A stretch of 5,054 nucleotides of DNA from an uncultured Paracoccaceae bacterium (GTDB lineage Bacteria; Pseudomonadota; Alphaproteobacteria; Rhodobacterales; Rhodobacteraceae): positions 1-5,054 of the forward strand of contig CALEZJ010000049.1 of assembly GCA_937927885.1 (NCBI GenBank). Reading direction: 5' to 3'. Positions 1-5,054 of the stretch are shown in pieces. The notes under the pieces were generated by a model, which worked only from the letters and a program-made list of their open reading frames with translations, had not been told where the DNA came from and ran no database searches. The stretch's first letter is position 1. Every line of letters begins with the position of its first letter. Both the position numbers and the translations under genes were made by a program.

Positions 1-1524
1 GTTCTGGAGGGCGAGGTCTGTGATTTGCGGGTTCAATCGGGCCGTGTCTCCGGCGTAACCCTTGGCGATGGCACAGAGGTTGCAGCGGGCGCTGTCGTCC
101 TGACCACCGGCACGTTCCTCCAGGGAGAAATCCATGTCGGAGCCAGCAGAACCTCTGCCGGCAGGCTTGGCGCCCGGTCGTCCAACCGGCTGGGGCAGTT
201 CCTGCGCGGCCTTTCGACGTCTGTCGGACGATTGAAGACGGGAACGCCGGCGCGACTTGATCGAAATTCGATCGACTGGAGTGTTCTCGGCGTGCAGAAC
301 GGCGACGACAATCCGGTCATGATGTCGTTTTTGACGACCGGCGTTCAGGCGCCACAGATCTCGTGCGGCATCACGGAAACCAACGCCTCAACGCATGAAA
401 TCATTCAACGCAGCCTGCACCTGTCCGCGATGCGTTCGGGGAATATCACTGGCGTGGGGCCGCGGTATTGCCCGTCGGTCGAGGACAAGGTGACGCGGTT
501 CGCGGACAAATCCAGCCACAACGTGTTTCTGGAGCCGGAGGGCATCGATTCGGATGTGATCTATCCAAACGGGCTTTCGACTTCGCTGCCGACGGATGTG
601 CAGGAGGCGTTCTTGCGGTCCATCAAGGGTTTGCAGGATGTGGTGATCGTCCAGCACGGCTATGCGATCGAGTACGATTTCCTGGACCCGAAAGGCCTGT
701 TGAAGACGCTTCAGTTCAAGGACGTGCAGGGGTTGTTTCTCGCTGGCCAGATCAATGGCACAACAGGCTACGAAGAAGCGGCCGCTCAGGGACTTGTTGC
801 CGGGGCGAATGCTGCAGCGGAGGCGCTTTCGCTCGAGCCATTGGTGTTGAATCGGACGCAGAGCTACATTGGGGTCATGATCGACGACTTGACCGAGAAA
901 GGCGTCACCGAGCCCTATCGCATGTTTACCTCGCGCGCGGAGTTCAGGCTTTCCCTCAGAGCGGACAATGCCGATCAAAGACTCACCGAGTCGGGTCTGA
1001 ATCTCGGTTTGGTCTCGGAGGGGCGGCGAGTCTCCTATCTTGAAAAGATGGATCGACTTTCGGACACGAAACGACGGCTTGCAGCTGCGCGGATTCCAGC
1101 CTCGCGAGCGAATGATCCGGATTTTCTTGCCGCGAAGTTCGGACCCGCAACATCGCTCTTGCAAGTTGCAGCGAGAGTGGTGTCCGCTGGACAGGACATT
1201 TCCGACTATCACGATCTGTTCGCATCCTGGCAGGACCAGGACGTGTTTCAGGTCGCGGTGAATGCGTTGTACGAGCCGTATATTCGACGTCAGGAAAAGG
1301 AAGCAGAACGACTTCAGGCTGATCAAGCCCTCCCGATCCCCCACGACCTGGACTACAGGGAACTGTCATCGCTGTCGTCCGAACTGGTGGGCAAGCTTGA
1401 TCGGCTGCGGCCCCGGTCGATTGGTGATGCGTTGAAGGTGGAGGGTATGACCCCCGCAGCGCATCTGGTCTTGTTGGCCGCGGTCAGAAAGCCACGGGAG
1501 TCTGCGCGTGCGGCCCGAGGATGA
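1..1524 (+). CDS. mnmG: MnmG (GidA), tRNA uridine-34 carboxymethylaminomethyl modification enzyme, FAD subunit; 5'-truncated by the window edge
   Basis: Open from base 1 in frame to a TGA at 1522-1524, giving 507 residues; the gene begins outside the window. Compared from memory with the E. coli protein (629 aa), roughly the first 120 residues are missing, including the N-terminal FAD dinucleotide-binding glycine motif. Visible family motifs, numbered from the window's first codon: GTFLQGEIHVG (37-47), GRLKTGTPARLD (76-87), a Cys at 122 in QISCGIT matching the conserved E. coli Cys277 region, GVGPRYCPSVEDK (151-163), IYPNG (187-191), the FAD-contacting GQINGTTGYEEAAAQG (249-264) and EPYRMFTSRAEFRL (304-317). 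The C-terminal helical part (LDYRELSSLSSE onward) is the region that binds MnmE in this family. With MnmE, the enzyme uses FAD, methylene-tetrahydrofolate and glycine or ammonium to build the cmnm5/nm5 group on wobble uridine in the cytoplasm. The 3' end overlaps rsmG by 17 nt. Identity is very secure. Confidence 0.98.
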   Translation, partial: VLEGEVCDLRVQSGRVSGVTLGDGTEVAAGAVVLTTGTFLQGEIHVGASRTSAGRLGARSSNRLGQFLRGLSTSVGRLKTGTPARLDRNSIDWSVLGVQNGDDNPVMMSFLTTGVQAPQISCGITETNASTHEIIQRSLHLSAMRSGNITGVGPRYCPSVEDKVTRFADKSSHNVFLEPEGIDSDVIYPNGLSTSLPTDVQEAFLRSIKGLQDVVIVQHGYAIEYDFLDPKGLLKTLQFKDVQGLFLAGQINGTTGYEEAAAQGLVAGANAAAEALSLEPLVLNRTQSYIGVMIDDLTEKGVTEPYRMFTSRAEFRLSLRADNADQRLTESGLNLGLVSEGRRVSYLEKMDRLSDTKRRLAAARIPASRANDPDFLAAKFGPATSLLQVAARVVSAGQDISDYHDLFASWQDQDVFQVAVNALYEPYIRRQEKEAERLQADQALPIPHDLDYRELSSLSSELVGKLDRLRPRSIGDALKVEGMTPAAHLVLLAAVRKPRESARAARG

Positions 1525-2152
1525 CCAAGCCATCAAGCATCTGGCAAGTGTTTCACGTGAAACACTCTCGACCCTCGAGCTCTATGCGCGAAACCTTGCG
1601 AAGTGGTCCAAGGCGATCAATCTCGTGGCCAGCGGTGACAGGGAGTCGTTGTGGAGTCGCCACATTCTCGATTCCGCACAGCTCGCAGCCTGGCTTGGGC
1701 GGGATGAGATCGGGTCTTGGTGCGATCTGGGGTCGGGTGGCGGTCTTCCTGGGCTTGTGGTGGCGATCATCGCCCGGGAAGTAAGGCCGGACGTGGTCGT
1801 TACCCTGATCGAATCCGATGCCAGAAAGGCGGCGTTTCTGAGAATGCAGGTGGCGGAACTCTCGCTTTCCGCGCGCGTTATCGCCCAGCGAATCGAAACA
1901 GCCGAACGGCAGCGGGCAGATGTCGTTTCCGCCCGCGCGCTCGCGCCGCTGACCGCACTGTTGAACCTTGCCATTCGCCACGCAAAGCCCGGGTCCACGT
2001 TCTTGTTTCCAAAGGGACGCAGTTATGAGGACGAAGTTCTGGCTGCCAGGAAGGAGTTCGACTTTGACCTGGTGACCCACGCGAGTCGATCCGACCCCAA
2101 CGGGGCGATTCTGGAAATCCGATCCCTTGAACACTCGAGGCCTGAAAGATGA
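1508..2152 (+). CDS. rsmG: RsmG (GidB), 16S rRNA 7-methylguanosine methyltransferase
   Basis: 214 residues, close to the usual ~205. RsmG uses S-adenosylmethionine to methylate N7 of G527 in 16S rRNA (E. coli numbering); family members are known for low-level streptomycin resistance when lost. Seen here: INLVASGDRESLWSRHILDS (37-56), the SAM-binding loop CDLGSGGGLPGL (72-83), the acidic strand end LIESDARKAAFLRMQ (100-114), the VVSARALAPL segment (139-148) and FPKGRSYEDE (167-176). The start is GTG at 1508, preceded by a GGGAG Shine-Dalgarno at 1496-1500 with 7-nt spacing. It lies inside the mnmG end (17-nt overlap). The ATG at 1521, which makes a tempting ATGA with the mnmG stop, is in the wrong frame. 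Codons 14-20 (S-V-S-R-E-T-L) carry a parS site. The stop overlaps the parA start in ATGA (2149-2152). Confidence 0.97.
   Translation: MRPEDDQAIKHLASVSRETLSTLELYARNLAKWSKAINLVASGDRESLWSRHILDSAQLAAWLGRDEIGSWCDLGSGGGLPGLVVAIIAREVRPDVVVTLIESDARKAAFLRMQVAELSLSARVIAQRIETAERQRADVVSARALAPLTALLNLAIRHAKPGSTFLFPKGRSYEDEVLAARKEFDFDLVTHASRSDPNGAILEIRSLEHSRPER
1547..1566. promoter_or_regulatory. parS: parS centromere site 1, inside rsmG (16-bp core 1549-1564)
   Basis: The core TGTTTCACGTGAAACA is an exact match to the consensus chromosomal parS bound by the ParB helix-turn-helix. The perfect palindrome extends to 20 bp here (AGTGTTTCACGTGAAACACT). It sits in the rsmG reading frame as AGT GTT TCA CGT GAA ACA CTC, so the N-terminal S-V-S-R-E-T-L of RsmG is partly dictated by the site. 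It lies about 0.58 kb upstream of parA. It should act as a ParB loading point, from which CTP-bound ParB clamps slide to neighbouring DNA. Confidence 0.95.
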
Positions 2153-2946
2153 AAATCATCGCGGTTGCGAACCAGAAGGGCGGGGTCGCGAAGACCACGA
2201 CCGTTATCAACCTCGCTGCTGCCTTGGGGCAAATGGGGCGCAGCGTTCTCGTGATCGACATCGATCCGCAGGGAAATGCGTCGACAGGGCTTGGAATTTC
2301 GGTCGATCAGCGCCAGTTCACGATTTATGATCTTCTGTTGGGTGATCAGGAGGCAGCATCGGTTGTCATGGAGACCGCTTCGAAAGGGGTTTCCATTATT
2401 CCCTCGACCACCGACCTGTCCGCGTCTGATGTTCAACTCCATAACGTCGGCAAGCGCAGTTTTCTCTTGCGCGACGCGCTGCATGCGCCGGGTGTGTCGC
2501 GCCTTGCGTTTGACTATGCGCTGATCGATTGCCCTCCCTCCCTCAATGTCCTGACCGTCAATGCGCTCGTTGCTGCCTCGTCGGTGCTCATCCCGCTCCA
2601 GAGCGAATTCTTTGCCCTTGAGGGCCTTTCGCAACTCATGCTGACCGTGCGCGAGATCCGGCAGACGGCCAATCCCGCGTTGAGGGTCGAGGGCGTTCTT
2701 CTGACGATGCATGACCAGCGCAACAATCTGTCCCAACAGGTCGAGCGCGATGCGCGCGAGACCCTTGGCGAACTTGTCTACAAAACGATCATTCCCAGGA
2801 ATGTCAGGCTGAGTGAGGCTCCTTCCTTTGCAATTCCGGCGCTGACCTATGACCCGGAGTCGAAAGGCGCATTGGCCTACATGGCCTTTGCCAGAGAGTT
2901 CCTGAAAGCAAACGCCGATCGAGAGGAAGGTGAGCGTCATGAGTGA
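2149..2946 (+). CDS. parA: ParA (Soj-type) chromosome-partitioning ATPase
   Basis: 265 residues, normal for a chromosomal type Ia ParA without the N-terminal HTH of plasmid P1-type proteins. It begins directly with the deviant Walker A box, QKGGVAKTTT (9-18), with signature Lys10 and P-loop Lys15; the fourth loop position is Ala14 where Soj has Gly. Also seen: Walker A' VIDIDPQGNAS (35-45) with catalytic Asp39 (equivalent to Soj Asp40), Walker B-type YALIDCPPS (123-131), EFFALEGLSQL (153-163) and VYKTIIPRNVRLSEAPS (210-226), whose Arg residues belong to the region used for nonspecific DNA binding. ATP-dimerised ParA coats the nucleoid and is released by ParB stimulation, pulling parS-ParB complexes apart. 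ATG at 2149 overlaps the rsmG stop by 4 nt and has a GAGG Shine-Dalgarno at 2137-2140 with 8-nt spacing. It is followed by parB with an 8-nt overlap, as expected for a parAB pair. Confidence 0.97.
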   Translation: MKIIAVANQKGGVAKTTTVINLAAALGQMGRSVLVIDIDPQGNASTGLGISVDQRQFTIYDLLLGDQEAASVVMETASKGVSIIPSTTDLSASDVQLHNVGKRSFLLRDALHAPGVSRLAFDYALIDCPPSLNVLTVNALVAASSVLIPLQSEFFALEGLSQLMLTVREIRQTANPALRVEGVLLTMHDQRNNLSQQVERDARETLGELVYKTIIPRNVRLSEAPSFAIPALTYDPESKGALAYMAFAREFLKANADREEGERHE

Positions 2947-3841
2947 CAAGAAGCAGGAGCGTCGGGGCCTGGGTCGCGGTCTGTCCGCCCTCATGGCAGA
3001 TGTTGGCCTGGACGCTACCGGGCAATCATTGTCCGCTGACCGCGGCGCGCGCAGGGGCAACCTGCTGACCGTTCCGATCGAGGCGCTTCGACCGAACCCG
3101 GATCAGCCACGACGCACATTTGACGAGGATGCGCTGCGCGAGCTCTCGGATTCGATCCGGGAGAAAGGCGTTGTTCAACCGCTCATTGTCCGTCGGATTG
3201 GCGGCGAGGCAGATCGCTTTGAAATCGTTGCCGGCGAGCGGCGCTGGCGCGCGGCGCAACTAGCCCAGCTCGCGGAGCTCCCTGTCGTTGTTCGTGATTT
3301 CAGCGATCAGGAAGTGCTTGAGATCGCCATCATCGAGAACATTCAACGCGAGGGTCTGAATGCCATTGAGGAGGCGAACGGCTTTCGGCAATTGATCGAA
3401 CGCTTTGGCCATACGCAGGAACGCGTGGCGGAAGCTCTCGGGAAAAGCCGGAGCCATATTGCGAACCAGATGAGGCTGCTGTCGTTGCCGGGCGAAGTTC
3501 AGAACATGATTGTGGCGGGCACGTTGTCTGCGGGGCATGCGCGCGCCTTGATCACGTCTCCAGACCCGGTGGGCCTGGCAGCCAAGGTCGTCGGGCAGGG
3601 CCTGACGGTTCGAGAGACCGAGCGTCTTGCTCGCAAGGTCGCTTCGCCAACCTCGGACAGGGCGCGAAGGTCAGGCGAAAAAGACGCGGACACCCGGGTG
3701 CTGGAGGACGACTTGAGCGCCAGTCTGGGGATGAGCGTCCTGATCGACCACAGGGCCGGGGGCGAGGGCATTCTGTCGATCAAGTACCGGAACATCGAGC
3801 AGCTGGACCAGTTGTGCCAGATCCTCTCATCGGTGCGATGA
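2939..3841 (+). CDS. parB: ParB (Spo0J-type) parS-binding CTPase clamp
   Basis: 300 residues from ATG 2939, typical length. I prefer this start over the in-frame GTG at 2930 because AGGAAGG at 2924-2930 is a good Shine-Dalgarno 8 nt before the ATG. Domains: an N-terminal ParA-activating peptide RRGLGRGLSALM (8-19); a ParB/Srx CTP-binding domain with NPDQPRR (53-59), GERRWRAA (99-106) and ENIQRE (133-138); a helix-turn-helix with TQERVAEALGKSRSHIANQM (159-178), the parS reader; a basic, poorly ordered linker around 232-252; and a C-terminal dimerisation domain from about 255. ParB binds parS, closes as a CTP-dependent sliding clamp, spreads, recruits condensin and stimulates ParA. The two consensus parS sites in the window are its expected targets, so ParB likely coats its own operon. 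It converges on hemW with 5 bp between the stops. Confidence 0.97.
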   Translation: MSDKKQERRGLGRGLSALMADVGLDATGQSLSADRGARRGNLLTVPIEALRPNPDQPRRTFDEDALRELSDSIREKGVVQPLIVRRIGGEADRFEIVAGERRWRAAQLAQLAELPVVVRDFSDQEVLEIAIIENIQREGLNAIEEANGFRQLIERFGHTQERVAEALGKSRSHIANQMRLLSLPGEVQNMIVAGTLSAGHARALITSPDPVGLAAKVVGQGLTVRETERLARKVASPTSDRARRSGEKDADTRVLEDDLSASLGMSVLIDHRAGGEGILSIKYRNIEQLDQLCQILSSVR

Positions 3842-3848
3842 GAGGATC
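3820..3848. terminator. Perfect 13-bp hairpin at the parB/hemW convergence, likely bidirectional terminator or 3'-end stabiliser
   Basis: The arm GATCCTCTCATCG (3820-3832) is followed by loop GTG (3833-3835) and the exact reverse complement at 3836-3848. The stem contains the last codons and the TGA of parB (3839-3841) and the first two bases of the hemW stop triplet (plus-strand TCA 3847-3849). Being symmetric between converging genes, it would fold in both transcripts. Neither side has a run of U after the stem, so it is not a classical intrinsic terminator. It may need Rho, or serve to protect 3' ends. Confidence 0.65.
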
Positions 3849-5034
3849 ACAGGAGGTCCCGAAGCAGGGCGTTCAGCAGCGGGCGACCCTTGGCCGTGGC
3901 GCCGATCCTGCTTCCCGAACGCCATAGCAGGCCTTCTTCGCACAGCATGTCAATTGCCTCGGGGTCTGGTCCGGCCGCGCCGATCCGGGTGAGTCGGGAC
4001 AGGTCGGCTCCCTCGCTCAATCGCATGCTCATCAGCAGGTATTCTGACCGGATGTCGTCGAGGAGCAGGGTTTCTGACCCGCCCAGACGATCGATGCCCT
4101 GCCGCGATTCCTTCAGCCAGACAGATGGCGCCCGCGTCGCAACCGTAGCGACGCGTCTGTCGCCCAGGGTCAGCCTTCCATGTGCGCCGGGGCCGACGCC
4201 GACATAGTCTCCGTATCTCCAGTAGGTCAGATTGTGACGGCTTTCCTGCCCGGCCCGCGCATGATTGGACACCTCATATGCCGGGAGTCCGGCGCTGTCG
4301 CAGAGCTCCTGCGTTGCAAAGTACATGTCCGCCCCAAGATCCTCACTTGGCAATCCAGGCAGTTTTCCCAGTTTGTAGCGATCACCGAAGCGCGTTCCAT
4401 CCTCGATGGTCAGCTGATAGAGCGACAGGTGGCCCGGTTCGAACGCCAGTGCGCGCCCCAGTTCCTCGCGCCATTCCGCAAGGCTCTGAAATTGGCGGGC
4501 ATAAATCAGGTCAAAGCTGTGGCGGGGGAACATTGAGAGCGCAACCTCCCAGGCGGACAGCGCTTCGTGGGCGGTGTGCTGGCGACCCAGCAGCTTCAGC
4601 GAGGTGTCGTCGAGGGACTGGACGCCCAACGACACCCGGTTGACACCTGCCGCCGCGAAACCCTGGAACTTTGCACGTTCGACCGAGGTCGGGTTGGCCT
4701 CGAGCGTGATCTCGATGTCGTTTACGCAGCGCCAGGCCGAGCGTGCGGCCTCGATAACACGCGCAACGGTCTCGGGCCGCATCAACGAGGGTGTCCCGCC
4801 GCCGAAATAGAGCGAGCCGAGCACCTTGTCGGGAACCCTCTCGGCCCAGGCCTTGATCTCGCGCTCATAGGCGCTCGCCCAGTCGTCCTGGTCAATGCCG
4901 GTCGCAACGTGGCTGTTGAAGTCGCAATAGGGGCATTTGGCCATGCAAAACGGCCAGTGAACATAAAGGCCAAAGCCCGGATTCGCGTCACCTGTCGCGT
5001 CCTGGACGACGTCCGGATGTTTCACGTGAAACAC
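3847..5034 (-). CDS. hemW: HemW-type radical SAM heme chaperone (often annotated as oxygen-independent coproporphyrinogen III oxidase-like)
   Basis: 395 residues from GTG 5034, or 392 from GTG 5025. Residue numbers are from 5034. The radical SAM cluster motif is C30-x3-C34-x2-C37 in HWPFCMAKCPYCDFN. The residue two after the last Cys is Phe, whereas true HemN carries another Cys there, which argues for HemW. Further motifs: LYFGGGTPSL (75-84), LEANPTS (111-117), VNRVSLGVQSLDD (131-143), the HemW heme-ligand motif HNLTYW (267-272), then VGVGPGAHG (278-286), and a C-terminal winged-helix-like part ending near 390. Family role: binds heme and a [4Fe-4S] cluster with SAM and delivers heme to respiratory enzymes; it is not expected to have coproporphyrinogen oxidase activity. 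DLIYARQFQSL (175-185) lacks the Pro-Gly often found in this segment. Residues 1-18 are not conserved-looking. No Shine-Dalgarno precedes either GTG. The GTG at 5025 gives a GTGA overlap with the upstream stop, suggesting coupling. Confidence 0.95.
   Translation of the reverse strand: MFHVKHPDVVQDATGDANPGFGLYVHWPFCMAKCPYCDFNSHVATGIDQDDWASAYEREIKAWAERVPDKVLGSLYFGGGTPSLMRPETVARVIEAARSAWRCVNDIEITLEANPTSVERAKFQGFAAAGVNRVSLGVQSLDDTSLKLLGRQHTAHEALSAWEVALSMFPRHSFDLIYARQFQSLAEWREELGRALAFEPGHLSLYQLTIEDGTRFGDRYKLGKLPGLPSEDLGADMYFATQELCDSAGLPAYEVSNHARAGQESRHNLTYWRYGDYVGVGPGAHGRLTLGDRRVATVATRAPSVWLKESRQGIDRLGGSETLLLDDIRSEYLLMSMRLSEGADLSRLTRIGAAGPDPEAIDMLCEEGLLWRSGSRIGATAKGRPLLNALLRDLL
5018..5033. promoter_or_regulatory. 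parS: parS centromere site 2, at the hemW start
   Basis: TGTTTCACGTGAAACA, an exact 16-bp copy of the site in rsmG; flanking bases (A before, C after) do not extend the palindrome. It lies 3.47 kb from site 1 on the other side of parAB. Read on the minus strand it contains the TGA of the upstream frame (5024-5022) and the internal GTG of hemW (5025-5023), and the GTG at 5034 begins one base outside it. Bound or sliding ParB could affect transcription entering hemW, but that is inference. Confidence 0.95.
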
Positions 5035-5054
5035 CGGGCGATGAACAGGTCAAA
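5022..5054 (-). CDS. rdgB: C-terminal tail of the gene upstream of hemW, probably RdgB/HAM1 (dITP/XTP pyrophosphatase); partial
   Basis: Only the last ten codons are inside the window. From base 5054 downward the minus strand reads F-D-L-F-I-A-R-C-F-T then TGA at 5024-5022. The hydrophobic ending resembles the C-terminus of alphaproteobacterial RdgB proteins, and rdgB commonly sits directly before hemW in Rhodobacterales. Both points come from recalled synteny and are not proof from ten residues. The stop overlaps hemW by 4 nt (GTG 5025) or 13 nt (GTG 5034), and the last codons C-F-T-stop are encoded by the parS palindrome. Confidence 0.5.
   Translation of the reverse strand, partial: FDLFIARCFT

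Noticed and set aside
388..1344. Long minus-strand open frame (318 codons) opposite mnmG
   Set aside because: Shadow of mnmG: low-complexity basic composition, no family motif, and the plus-strand protein is unmistakable.
1521..1784. ATG at 1521 overlapping the mnmG stop as ATGA, opening an 87-codon frame
   Set aside because: It looks like a coupled start but is out of frame with the RsmG motifs. Its FHVKH peptide is just parS read in another frame, as in the hemW N-terminus.
2930..2938. Upstream GTG as parB start
   Set aside because: It would lie within the Shine-Dalgarno region that fits ATG 2939, and it adds only three residues before the typical N-terminus.
2023..3060. Long minus-strand open frame (345 codons) opposite parA and flanking parts of rsmG and parB
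   Set aside because: It is antisense to secure genes, rich in Arg/Pro/His as expected of a GC-rich shadow frame, and shows no recognisable motif.
4133..4155. 8-bp perfect inverted repeat CGCGTCGC with a 7-nt spacer inside hemW
   Set aside because: It falls mid-gene in codons for a V-A-T-V-A-T-R stretch, is short and GC-rich, and is best explained by chance.
3847..5034. Assignment as HemN, coproporphyrinogen III dehydrogenase
   Set aside because: The fourth cysteine of HemN is Phe here (CPYCDF) and the HNxxYW motif of HemW is present.
1..5054. Replication origin (oriC) within the window
   Set aside because: Gene content is typical of an origin-proximal region, but I saw no cluster of DnaA boxes (TTATCCACA-like) and no AT-rich unwinding stretch.
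1..5054. GANTC (CcrM-type methylation) sites scattered through the window
   Set aside because: They are present but look no denser than expected by chance, with no clustering at a promoter.

Overview
The window is a compact, conserved housekeeping locus from a GC-rich alphaproteobacterium, most likely a member of Rhodobacterales. The gene order is mnmG, rsmG, parA, parB on the plus strand, meeting hemW head-on from the minus strand, with what looks like the tail of rdgB upstream of hemW. That order is typical of the replication-origin side of Rhodobacteraceae-type chromosomes, and the protein sequences fit it. The taxonomic call is inference from synteny and protein style, not from a marker search.

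Layout: positions 1-1524 hold the 3' four-fifths of mnmG (tRNA U34 modification). rsmG (1508-2152, 16S rRNA m7G methyltransferase), parA (2149-2946) and parB (2939-3841) follow. Each overlaps its predecessor, by 17, 4 and 8 nt, so all four can be read as one translationally coupled operon with no intergenic promoter space. A 13-bp perfect inverted repeat at 3820-3848 covers the parB stop and part of the hemW stop and probably serves as a two-way transcription end. hemW (minus strand, 5034 or 5025 down to 3847) encodes a radical-SAM heme chaperone. A 10-residue C-terminal tail plus stop at 5054-5022 on the minus strand overlaps its start.

The most notable non-coding signals are two exact 16-bp parS centromere sites (TGTTTCACGTGAAACA) at 1549-1564 and 5018-5033. 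They bracket parAB about 3.5 kb apart. The first is embedded in the 5' end of rsmG. The second straddles the junction between the upstream gene's stop and the hemW start. ParB should load at these sites, spread over its own operon and, with ParA ATPase, segregate the origin region.

There is no gene-free stretch above 300 bases; the window is essentially fully coding. I saw no mobile element, CRISPR array, RNA gene or clearly new system. The points worth a second look are the placement of parS, the terminal hairpin, a variant residue in the ParA Walker A motif and the undecided hemW start.
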